Source: a virus. Taken from it: a stretch of DNA of 20,118 bases. The translations under genes were made by a program, and so were the position numbers. The stretch spans positions 1-20,118 of IMG/VR virus record IMGVR_UViG_3300009610_000106. One strand, written 5' to 3'. This document shows, in pieces, positions 1 through 4,962 of the stretch (its first letter is position 1; every line of letters starts with the position of its first letter). The notes beneath the pieces are model-generated. The model saw only the letters and a program-made list of their open reading frames with translations. It was not told the DNA's origin and did no database searches.

Positions 1-138
1 CCGCCGCAGCCCCAGCCCCTCTTGACGCAGCCGCTTGTCGATGATCCGGAAGGCCACCGCCAGATGCGGCCCGAACCAGGAGTAGATCCGCAACTCGGGC
101 GGCCACTCCCACGTGGGCTTACGTCGACGCCATCTCAC
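1..138 (-). CDS. Hypothetical protein, 3' end beyond window
   Basis: This is the start of a leftward gene whose other end lies outside the window; 46 codons are visible. I chose GTG at 138 because it overlaps the stop of the preceding gene by four bases (GTGA) and because GAGG lies seven bases upstream of it. The visible peptide starts with a run of Arg and Lys (MRWRRRK), then a Trp/Pro-rich stretch (WEWPPE), then a likely helix ending in more basic residues. It is too short to assign to a family. It is the last visible member of the leftward early operon, so a role in DNA metabolism or host takeover is only a guess from position. Confidence 0.6.
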   Translation of the reverse strand, partial: MRWRRRKPTWEWPPELRIYSWFGPHLAVAFRIIDKRLRQEGLGLRR

Positions 139-314
139 TGGTTGTCCTCTTCGATCCCCTGGTAGACGGCGATCATCTCGTTGCCGACGAGATGCCACGT
201 GTAGCGCTCCGTGTACAGCTTGTTGTCGTCCACCACCTTGTGCAGGACCTGGGTGCCCTCCACGTTCAAGCGCTTGCCGTCGAGCCGACCGCCGCAGACG
301 ATGGCTCGCTTCAC
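135..314 (-). CDS. Small hypothetical protein (59 aa)
   Basis: I do not recognise this small protein. The reading frame stays open upstream to base 506, but that extension is the shadow of the preceding gene. The chosen GTG at 314 overlaps the previous stop by four bases (GTGA) and has a clear GGAGG about four bases upstream. The product starts MKRAIVCGG and appears to be a compact beta-rich fold with alternating hydrophobic and charged residues (YTERYTWHLVG, MIAVYQGI), ending in an acidic tail. No membrane segment or cysteine cluster is present. Its stop overlaps the next gene by four bases, so it is translationally coupled on both sides. Confidence 0.7.
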   Translation of the reverse strand: MKRAIVCGGRLDGKRLNVEGTQVLHKVVDDNKLYTERYTWHLVGNEMIAVYQGIEEDNQ

Positions 315-493
315 TCGTCCTCCATGCGGATCTGTCTGAGCACGACCCGGCACGTCTCCGTGACGTCGACGCTTGATGCCGTCGACAGCCAGATGGTGGT
401 CCCTCCCTGGGTGGGCCGGAACCCGACGATGTGGTCGCAGTTGAGGTACAGGTCCTCGTCGACCCCGGCCTTGTTCAGCTTGATGAACTTCAT
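311..493 (-). CDS. Small beta-rich protein, possibly FlbD-like (60 aa)
   Basis: This 60-residue protein starts at ATG 493, which overlaps the upstream stop as ATGA, and ends in a GTGA overlap with the next gene. Its pattern is a short strand (KFIKLNK), a segment with an Asn and acidic residue (LYLNCDHIVGF), a central strand ending in a polar turn (GTTIWLS), and a final helix (VTETCRVVLRQI). That order resembles the small FlbD family of flagellum-associated proteins: start strand, LN-x-D/x-I, a T-x-I-x-L strand, then a V-x-E-x helix. I make this comparison from memory of the family pattern, so it is a weak inference. A role in phage biology is unknown. Confidence 0.7.
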   Translation of the reverse strand: MKFIKLNKAGVDEDLYLNCDHIVGFRPTQGGTTIWLSTASSVDVTETCRVVLRQIRMEDE

Positions 494-957
494 TCCGGGA
501 GCCCATCCGGCGTGAAGTCGTGTTCGACGAACCAGGCCAGCAGGTCCTCCGTCGTGGAGCCGATCAGGCGGGACGCCCCAGTCCCGGCCAGCAGCCAGCG
601 GGCCCGGTCCTTGACGTCGGGCAGGCGCATCACGACGTAGTGGTACTCGGTCTCGCCGTCGTGGATGGTGAAGCCGACAGCGTCGGTCGTGTTGGGCAAG
701 GCGTCGTCGAGGGGGTATTCGTCCCAGGCTGCGTAGAGGCGATCGAGGCGTTCGCGCTCGCGCTTCTCCTTGCGTTCGTCAGCGATCTTCTGGGCGGTGG
801 ACATGGGTGGGGTCTCCTTGGTTGGGGTCCACTGACCGTCGATGATCAGTGGGTAGGTGGTGCAGCCGCCGTTGGCGTACGTGTAGGTCGGGCCGGTGGT
901 GTGGGTGTGGCTGGTGTTCCACGGCAGCGGGCCGAGGGTGGGTTCTCCGTAGCTCAT
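490..957 (-). CDS. Hypothetical protein with alternative internal start (155 or 104 aa)
   Basis: I do not recognise this protein. ATG at 957 overlaps the HNH stop as ATGA and has GGAG about nine bases upstream, giving 155 residues. A second ATG at 804 (residue 52) has an even better AAGGAG about nine bases upstream and would give 104 residues. Residues 1-50 are Thr/Pro/Tyr/Gly-rich and low in charge. Residues 52-80 form a strongly charged helix (DERKEKRERERLDRLY). The rest is a mixed alpha/beta domain with YHYVVMRLPD and a C-terminal helix (TTEDLLAWFVEHDF). Either one gene with a disordered N-terminus or two nested products is possible. The stop overlaps the next start (ATGA). Confidence 0.75.
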   Translation of the reverse strand: MSYGEPTLGPLPWNTSHTHTTGPTYTYANGGCTTYPLIIDGQWTPTKETPPMSTAQKIADERKEKRERERLDRLYAAWDEYPLDDALPNTTDAVGFTIHDGETEYHYVVMRLPDVKDRARWLLAGTGASRLIGSTTEDLLAWFVEHDFTPDGLPE

Positions 958-1571
958 TCGATGTGGCTCCATCTCTGTCGGTGGACGATCTTGAAGATCG
1001 CTGCGTTCTTGACGCCGAACTGCTTGGCGAGGGCGTGTTGGGAGTGCTCGCCCGTTGCCCACAGACGGCGGATCTCCCGCACGTCGTCTTCGGTCAGGCG
1101 GGCGGAGGGGTGATCTTCACCCTTGAAGCCGTTGACCGGGGGCCTGCTGTTGCGTCGCTTGGCAACCATGTCGGCGTTGTTCTCCTTGACGGTGCCGATC
1201 TTCAAGTGATCGACCCGGTAGCACAAGCGGTTGTCACACAAGTGCAACACGACCTCGGTCTGGCGGAGGGGGCGACCCATCACCTGCGTCATCGTCCAGC
1301 GATGCATCGTCACTGGTTCCCACTTGCCGTCCCGGCGCTGCACTCGCTTGCGGCCGTAGCCGTAGCGGTCGACCGGCCCCTGCCACAGCCGACACGGGGT
1401 CGGCTGTGGCGTGGGGGAGGGGAAGTCGATCAGGCGGCGGACGATCACCAGGCGGCGACCCTTGTTGCGGGCCGTCTTCAAGGTGAGATGCCGTTGACGG
1501 GCCACTTCACGCTGAGGATCGGTGGGCATCCTCAGCTTGATGGTGGGCGTCAGCCGCCTGATCTCGACCAT
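954..1571 (-). CDS. HNH endonuclease with C-terminal helix-turn-helix
   Basis: This 205-residue protein is a phage-type HNH endonuclease of the HNH_3/homing kind, expected to nick or cut double-stranded DNA at a specific site. The nuclease core starts at C60 (CRLWQG) and runs through YGYGR, MHRW (H90), VVLHLCDN (H110, D113, N114), C117 and DHLKIGT (H122), followed by the usual helix NNADMVAKRR at 131-140. The common C-V-N-P-x-H segment here reads C-Y-R-V-D-H. Residues 159-203 form a DNA-binding unit: a first helix (DDVREIRRL) and a helix-turn-helix with LAKQFGVKNAAIFKI. ATG 1571 overlaps the previous stop by one base (TGATG) with GAGGA just upstream. It sits inside the recombination operon, as free-standing HNH genes often do. 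Confidence 0.9.
   Translation of the reverse strand: MVEIRRLTPTIKLRMPTDPQREVARQRHLTLKTARNKGRRLVIVRRLIDFPSPTPQPTPCRLWQGPVDRYGYGRKRVQRRDGKWEPVTMHRWTMTQVMGRPLRQTEVVLHLCDNRLCYRVDHLKIGTVKENNADMVAKRRNSRPPVNGFKGEDHPSARLTEDDVREIRRLWATGEHSQHALAKQFGVKNAAIFKIVHRQRWSHIE
1382..1410. repeat. Perfect 12-bp inverted repeat inside the HNH gene
   Basis: Bases 1382-1393 (GCCACAGCCGAC) and 1399-1410 are exact reverse complements, separated by the five bases ACGGG. The repeat lies within the HNH coding sequence, over codons for TPQPTPCRLW, where the Pro-rich linker meets the nuclease core. No T-tract follows on either strand, so it does not look like a standard terminator. Confidence 0.75.
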
Positions 1572-2041
1572 CAGTCCTCGAACAGGTCGCCCACCGCCAC
1601 CGAAGCCTTCGCTGCCTCGTACGAGGCGGTGTACAGCTTCGGAGCGGAGTAGCCCCGGTTCGTCTTCTTGCCGACGCCGGTGTAGGCGACCCGCAGGAAG
1701 CCGCCCTCATCGATCGACTTCGCTCCGACCTTGCGGAGCGCGTCAGCGATGGCGTCCTTCATGGCCTTGCCCTTGCCCGAGGCGACTTCGTAGTTGCCGC
1801 CCTTGGCGTAGATCCGGCGGACTCCGTCGTCCTCGTCGTCTTCGTGCAGTTCGGTCTGCAAGGCGATGACGAGTTGCTCACGGGGGCGACCATCGCTCCA
1901 CGTCAACGGCGTCCCGGTGTCCATGTCGGTCTGCTGCGTGACATCGACGTTGAGGATCTCCCCCGCCACCATGTCACCGACCTCTTCGAACTTGGCGGCC
2001 TTGCCGCCACCCCCGAAGAGGAAGTCAGTTGGGTTGCTCAT
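1571..2041 (-). CDS. Putative single-stranded DNA-binding protein
   Basis: This 156-residue protein resembles small actinophage proteins that start M-S-x-P-x-x-F-L-F-G-G-G and are often annotated as hypothetical or SSB-like. After the Gly-rich start, residues 18-80 look like a beta-barrel (GDMVAGEILNVDV, EQLVIALQT, GVRRIYAKG) and residues 90-120 continue with a helix and the strand FLRVAYTG. The C-terminus ends in an acidic, aromatic tip (GDLFED), similar in kind to the SSB tail that recruits partner proteins. An OB-fold ssDNA-binding role is inferred from this architecture and from its neighbours, a resolvase and a nuclease. ATG 2041 has AAAGGA a few bases upstream and overlaps the preceding gene by 17 bases. 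Confidence 0.7.
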   Translation of the reverse strand: MSNPTDFLFGGGGKAAKFEEVGDMVAGEILNVDVTQQTDMDTGTPLTWSDGRPREQLVIALQTELHEDDEDDGVRRIYAKGGNYEVASGKGKAMKDAIADALRKVGAKSIDEGGFLRVAYTGVGKKTNRGYSAPKLYTASYEAAKASVAVGDLFED

Positions 2042-2210
2042 TGGTTTCCTTTCTTGCTTGGTTCCCTTGTTCCTGGGATCTGTAGTTCTCGATCTCGTTG
2101 GCGGCCCGCAGGCAGGCGACCACCACCTGCGACACCGGGACCCGCCAGGCGTACTCGACGATGCGCTCCAACTCGTTGACGATGTCGTCCTCGGGCTCGT
2201 TCGGCGCCAT
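2025..2210 (-). CDS. Small acidic helical protein (61 aa)
   Basis: I do not recognise this protein. The frame is open further upstream, but that part overlaps the small cysteine-rich gene in another frame, so I start at ATG 2210, which overlaps the previous stop by one base (TGATG). The product begins with an acidic segment (NEPEDD), continues as a long amphipathic helix or two (IVNELERIVEYAW, VVVACLRAANEIENY), and ends in a polar tail rich in Gln, Asn and Glu. It could be a helical adaptor or oligomerisation module. It overlaps the SSB-like gene by 17 bases, so the two are probably translated together. Confidence 0.65.
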   Translation of the reverse strand: MAPNEPEDDIVNELERIVEYAWRVPVSQVVVACLRAANEIENYRSQEQGNQARKETNEQPN

Positions 2211-2353
2211 CAGTGGGTTGTCCAGGCGTCGATGTCGGCGCATGGGCAGTAGTTGGCGCCGTAGTACTGACATTTGGTGTTGGTGCACGGCGGTTCGGGC
2301 GCGGTGACTTTCTGCCACCAACGGCGGAGCCGTCCGGGGCGCTTGGCGCTCAT
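2210..2353 (-). CDS. Cysteine-rich small protein (47 aa)
   Basis: This short gene fills an otherwise unexplained 143-base gap in the leftward operon. ATG 2353 overlaps the nuclease stop by one base (TGATG) and its own TGA overlaps the next ATG by one base in the same way. The product has a basic N-terminus (MSAKRPGRLRRWWQKV) followed by a cysteine cluster: C23, C28, C36 and C38, spaced CX4C-X7-CXC, with aromatic residues between (QYYGANY). Four cysteines at this spacing could bind a zinc ion. The basic segment would suit nucleic acid binding. No family is recognised. The exact fit between its neighbours and the absence of any other reading frame here support it as real. Confidence 0.7.
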   Translation of the reverse strand: MSAKRPGRLRRWWQKVTAPEPPCTNTKCQYYGANYCPCADIDAWTTH

Positions 2354-3528
2354 CAGTGGGGCTCGACCTTCGAGCGGTGGACTCCGGGCTCGCCCCGGGG
2401 GTCCGGCAGGAAGGGCAACGAGAAGTCGGCCTCGACCTTGTCGAGCACGTCGAGCACGGCCAGCACCTGGCCCGGGACCGACAGCCCCTGCTTAGGCGTC
2501 GGTACCCCGGCAGGCCACTTCAAGATCAGGCGCTCTTTGGCCTTCTCATGACGGCCGATCTGCTCGACCCGGATACGCACGTACTCGATGAGGGCCGGGA
2601 CCATCTCCTGGTCGATCTCCACCGTCGCATCGAACTCCTCGATGATCGCATCCACCGGCAGCGGGATCGGGACCCCGTCGTACTCACCGTTCTTCCACTT
2701 CTTGCGCCACTGCTTGACCTCCTGGGCGATCCACGCCCCGTAGACGCCGAGCTCGATCGACACCCACTGCAACTCGCAGCGCCCCTGCCCGACCGGCAGG
2801 TGGACCAGGATCGCCCAGTCCCCGTTGATCGGTGGGGTGGGGAGGCGGCGTTGCGTGGCCAGGTCGTACAGCGTGCCGGTGGCGTACAAGGCCAGTTGGA
2901 TGGCGTAACCGGGCAGCGAGAAGTCGAACTTCTGGCCCGTCTTCAAGTCGCCCAACACCAACTGTCCAGCGGGGATCACACCGCTTGGCGTCGTCAGGTC
3001 CTTGGTCAGGCGGTAGATGCGGTCGGCCGTGCCCGCCGCCCGGAAGTTGTCGTTGACCATCGGGCACTCGAACATCTCCGACACCAGGCCGAAGGTGGCC
3101 AGGCAGTCGCGGTAGGCGTCCAGGTCGGCTTGGAACGGCTCGCCCGGATCGAAGTCGACGTCGGTGGCGTCCTCGGCCCGCACCGTCATGGCGTGCAGGG
3201 CGGTGCCCATGTCAGCGGCCTCGTTGGCGGTGCCCTTGTCGAGGGCCTTGTCGCGCAGGCGGCGCTTCTCCTCCTTGTCCTCGTCCTTGCAGGCCTTGAT
3301 CTCAGCGGCCAGCGACGGTGACGAGGCCACGCCGTTCATCGCCTTGAAGATCCGCCAGTTGGTCAGCGCCTCCTCGTCGTCCAGCGGCTTGCCGTAGGAC
3401 GAGGGACGGCTGTAGCGCTGCCATTTGTCCGGGTGCTCCGGATCCGACACCATCGGGGCGCCGTTGGCACGGCGGTAGTCCAGCTTCCCCTCGTTGGGGT
3501 CGCTCAGGTCATCCAGGTCAACGGCCAT
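2353..3528 (-). CDS. RecB/Cas4-type PD-(D/E)XK nuclease
   Basis: This 391-residue protein has the ordered motifs of the RecB/Cas4-like branch of PD-(D/E)XK nucleases, which cut or resect DNA with divalent metal ions. Motif I is GTALHAM with H112. A Glu-containing strand (FECPMV, E154) is followed by AGTADRI with D169. The DXK signature is LGDLKTG with D194 and K196, and the Q-motif is QLALYA with Q211. Before the core, residues 75-105 are charged and helical. After it, residues 235-262 add strands (WAILVHLPVG) and the tail is helical. In the phage it likely acts in recombination or replication, alongside the resolvase and SSB-like protein. ATG 3528 overlaps the preceding gene by 11 bases. No helicase or cysteine-cluster Fe-S motif is seen. 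Confidence 0.88.
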   Translation of the reverse strand: MAVDLDDLSDPNEGKLDYRRANGAPMVSDPEHPDKWQRYSRPSSYGKPLDDEEALTNWRIFKAMNGVASSPSLAAEIKACKDEDKEEKRRLRDKALDKGTANEAADMGTALHAMTVRAEDATDVDFDPGEPFQADLDAYRDCLATFGLVSEMFECPMVNDNFRAAGTADRIYRLTKDLTTPSGVIPAGQLVLGDLKTGQKFDFSLPGYAIQLALYATGTLYDLATQRRLPTPPINGDWAILVHLPVGQGRCELQWVSIELGVYGAWIAQEVKQWRKKWKNGEYDGVPIPLPVDAIIEEFDATVEIDQEMVPALIEYVRIRVEQIGRHEKAKERLILKWPAGVPTPKQGLSVPGQVLAVLDVLDKVEADFSLPFLPDPRGEPGVHRSKVEPH

Positions 3529-3709
3529 CGGTCAGGTGTCCCATCAGTTCTCGGGCGTAGGCGTCAGCGATCTCACCGATCTTCGGGTCGTTGCACTCCC
3601 CGAAGACCTCGTACAGGATGCGCGCGAGGGTGCGCGTGGTGTCGTCGACGTCGGAGCGCATGATGCGGCTGAGCACAGCCATCCAGGGCACTTCCATCAG
3701 CGCGTTCAC
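3518..3709 (-). CDS. Small helical protein (63 aa)
   Basis: I do not recognise this protein. GTG 3709 overlaps the resolvase stop as GTGA and has GGAAGG about five bases upstream, which supports it as the start. The product looks all-helical: VPWMAVLSRIMRS, DDTTRTLARILYEVFGE, then KIGEIADAYARELMGHL. It has one cysteine and no membrane segment. It might be a small accessory partner to the resolvase or nuclease between which it lies, but this is inferred from position only. Confidence 0.65.
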   Translation of the reverse strand: MNALMEVPWMAVLSRIMRSDVDDTTRTLARILYEVFGECNDPKIGEIADAYARELMGHLTDGR

Positions 3710-4170
3710 GAAGCCTTCCGCAGGTAGTTGAGTTGGTAGGCCCGGGCGATCAGGGCGGCGTCAGCACGCCCGTCGTCCTTGACACGCTTGAAGCTGCCGG
3801 AGTAGGCGGGCCACAACTCAGAGGCCAGCGCCCGTGAGGCGTCCTTGCCCGGACGGCCGAGGATCCCGTTGATCTTCTTCCACTCCTGCGGGCGCAGGCG
3901 GGTCATCGGCAAGCCGAGGGACCCGATGACACCGAGCAGGATGCCCGTGTTCATTCCCAGCGAGAAGGTGGCCTTACAGCCGTTCTTCGGCATCGGCTGG
4001 GTCTGCTCGACGACCACCACATCGGGCTTGATGTGCTTCAAGAACTCATGGACGAGTTGCGCGTCGACCCGCCCGTCCCACACCGGCATGTCGACGATGT
4101 TGATCGGGCCGAGATCACTGAGCACGACCAGGGCCCCGGTCAGGCCGGGGTCGATCCCCATGATCTTCAT
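3706..4170 (-). CDS. RuvC-like Holliday junction resolvase
   Basis: This 154-residue protein is a RuvC-type resolvase of the RNase H fold, about the family's usual size. It would cut Holliday junctions or other branched DNA before packaging. The catalytic acids are visible: D7 in MGIDPGLTGA, E55 in VVVVEQ, and D132, D133 and D137 in KDDGRADAALIA. The Gly/Met-rich central helix (LGMNTGILLGVIGSLG) fits the family. The frame is open to 4347, but the extra N-terminal sequence is a shadow of upstream genes; ATG 4170 directly precedes the first catalytic strand and overlaps the tiny membrane-peptide gene as ATGA. It is one of the first genes of the leftward operon. Confidence 0.92.
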   Translation of the reverse strand: MKIMGIDPGLTGALVVLSDLGPINIVDMPVWDGRVDAQLVHEFLKHIKPDVVVVEQTQPMPKNGCKATFSLGMNTGILLGVIGSLGLPMTRLRPQEWKKINGILGRPGKDASRALASELWPAYSGSFKRVKDDGRADAALIARAYQLNYLRKAS

Positions 4171-4247
4171 GACCGCACCATGTTCACGATCGTCCCGCCG
4201 AGGAAGCAGAGGCTGCCGAGGGCGTACAGGATGTTCGCGAGCGTCAT
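4167..4247 (-). CDS. 26-residue single-pass membrane peptide
   Basis: This very small gene lies exactly between two longer ones. ATG 4247 overlaps the RHH stop (ATGA) and its TGA overlaps the RuvC ATG (ATGA). The peptide begins MTLANILYALGSLCFLGG, continues TIVNMVRS, and is almost entirely hydrophobic apart from one Arg near the C-terminus. That is the pattern of one transmembrane helix with a short basic tail. No known family is recognised. It could be a membrane-acting toxin-like or host-modifying peptide, or serve mainly as a translational coupler between the neighbours. Exact overlap at both ends makes chance less likely. Confidence 0.6.
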   Translation of the reverse strand: MTLANILYALGSLCFLGGTIVNMVRS

Positions 4248-4432
4248 GCGCTGATCTCTTCGGGCTCCTCGACGGACTTCGGCGGTCGGGGCGGGTAGGC
4301 CATCTTGATCGCGTCCATGATCGTGCGGGTGATCGGCGTCTTGGCATCCCGCAGCAGTTGCTCGCGGTACCAGAACGGCATTCGGACCGACACCTGCACG
4401 GGCAGGGTCCGGGGATCTCTGCTGTGGGTCAT
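4244..4432 (-). CDS. Putative ribbon-helix-helix DNA-binding protein
   Basis: This 62-residue protein is the first gene of the leftward operon. Its pattern fits the ribbon-helix-helix (Arc/MetJ) fold: a strand with alternating residues (PVQVSVRMP, about 11-19), a first helix (FWYREQLLRDA, 20-30), a turn, and a second helix (ITRTIMDAIKMAY, 34-46). An acidic, Pro-rich tail follows. Such proteins usually act as dimers on short palindromes and often repress their own promoter. The position beside a palindromic operator suggests that role, but this is inference. ATG 4432 lies six bases from a TAGCAT -10 element, so the message may be leaderless; the only GGGG is too near the start to be a normal ribosome binding site. 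Confidence 0.72.
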   Translation of the reverse strand: MTHSRDPRTLPVQVSVRMPFWYREQLLRDAKTPITRTIMDAIKMAYPPRPPKSVEEPEEISA

Positions 4433-4438
4433 GCCCCT

Positions 4439-4468
4439 ATGCTACCCCCCCTGGGGGGGAACAGGCAA
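4439..4468 (-). promoter_or_regulatory. Leftward early promoter, probably leaderless
   Basis: Read on the minus strand, TTGCCT (4468-4463) is followed by an 18-base spacer and TAGCAT (4444-4439). Six bases then separate the -10 element from the ATG at 4432, so transcription is expected to begin at or near the start codon. The -10 has the TANNNT form usual in actinobacteria. The -35 is moderate. The spacer is mostly a G7/C7 tract. Confidence 0.6.
4445..4459. repeat. C7-T-G7 homopolymer palindrome in promoter spacer
   Basis: Seven C (4445-4451), one T, then seven G (4453-4459) form a mirror-complementary tract. It occupies 15 of the 18 bases between the proposed leftward -35 and -10 elements. 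Tracts of this type can slip during replication, which would change spacer length, though no variant can be seen in a single sequence. Confidence 0.7.
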
Positions 4469-4484
4469 TGTGACATTCGTCACA
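4469..4484. promoter_or_regulatory. Palindromic operator, CRP/GlxR-like TGTGA-N6-TCACA
   Basis: TGTGACATTCGTCACA is a perfect inverted repeat (TGTGAC / GTCACA, four bases between) and matches the CRP-family consensus TGTGA-N6-TCACA, used by GlxR/Crp regulators in actinobacteria. Its centre (4476.5) is 44.5 bases from the leftward start codon and 45.5 from the rightward one. It directly abuts the leftward -35 element. It may be bound by a host CRP-type regulator or by a phage protein such as the adjacent RHH protein. No CRP homologue is encoded in the window. Confidence 0.65.
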
Positions 4485-4509
4485 CTCGAGCGGGGCTTGG
4501 TGGTCGAAG

Positions 4510-4515
4510 TACCAT
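4510..4515 (+). promoter_or_regulatory. Rightward -10 element, probably leaderless late promoter
   Basis: TACCAT at 4510-4515 lies exactly six bases before the GTG at 4522, the same geometry as the leftward promoter. There is no recognisable -35 hexamer 16-18 bases upstream, so an activator may be needed. It would drive the whole packaging and structural run. Confidence 0.5.
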
Positions 4516-4521
4516 GTCAAC

Positions 4522-4962
4522 GTGGCAGAGGTCCCGATCACGGACTGGCGGAAGCAAGAGTTCCTCGCCTGGCTCTGTACCCCTGAGCCTGATCGGGACC
4601 CTGCCCTCATGAAGGATCTGGCACCCAGGCTCGGTGTCGAGCCCAAGACACTGAGTTCCTGGAAGCGTGATGATGACTTCCTGGCGGAGTGGGAGAAGCT
4701 GTACCGGCGGACCATCGGCAGCCCCGAGAAGATGCGCCAGGTCACCGACGCTCTCCATGAGACAGCCAGGGACCGCACCGACCCTCGTCAGGTCCAGGCC
4801 GCCCGTGCCTACGCCGACATCGTCGATGCCGCCAAGCCGAAGAAGATCGACGTCAACGTCAACCAGACCCAGGCTCGCGACCTGAGCGACGACACGCTGC
4901 TGGCGATCCTCGCTGAGCGGGCGGCGGTCGAACTCGAACAGCGCAAGCCCACCGATGCCTGA
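4522..4962 (+). CDS. terS: Putative terminase small subunit
   Basis: This 146-residue protein opens the rightward operon and precedes TerL by one gene. Residues 8-20 form a first helix, and 29-49 look like a helix-turn-helix (MKDLAPRLGVEPKTLSSWK), followed by the recognition-type phrase DDDFLAEWEKLYRR seen in phage small terminase proteins. Residues 70-110 are helical and would serve oligomerisation. The C-terminus is an acidic helix ending KPTDA. TerS recognises the phage DNA and delivers it to TerL. GTG 4522 was chosen for its position six bases after the -10; no Shine-Dalgarno is seen, which fits a leaderless message. The small terminase call rests on fold pattern and context, as this family is poorly conserved. 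Confidence 0.75.
   Translation: MAEVPITDWRKQEFLAWLCTPEPDRDPALMKDLAPRLGVEPKTLSSWKRDDDFLAEWEKLYRRTIGSPEKMRQVTDALHETARDRTDPRQVQAARAYADIVDAAKPKKIDVNVNQTQARDLSDDTLLAILAERAAVELEQRKPTDA

Noticed and set aside
135-506. Longer 123-residue form of the 59-residue protein
   Set aside because: The N-terminal half is the out-of-frame copy of the 60-residue gene; GTG 314 has a good ribosome binding site and overlaps the previous stop.
2356-3321. 321-codon plus-strand frame
   Set aside because: Antisense shadow of the nuclease gene, whose H, D, DXK and Q motifs are on the minus strand.
3706-4347. Longer 213-residue form of the RuvC-like protein
   Set aside because: The extra N-terminus is Arg/Pro-rich shadow sequence across two upstream genes; the family starts right at the MGIDPG strand, and ATG 4170 is coupled to the upstream stop.
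4515-4520. Perfect TTGACA on the minus strand
   Set aside because: No -10 element lies 16-18 bases downstream on that strand (the bases there read AGCCCC), and a better placed promoter is present.
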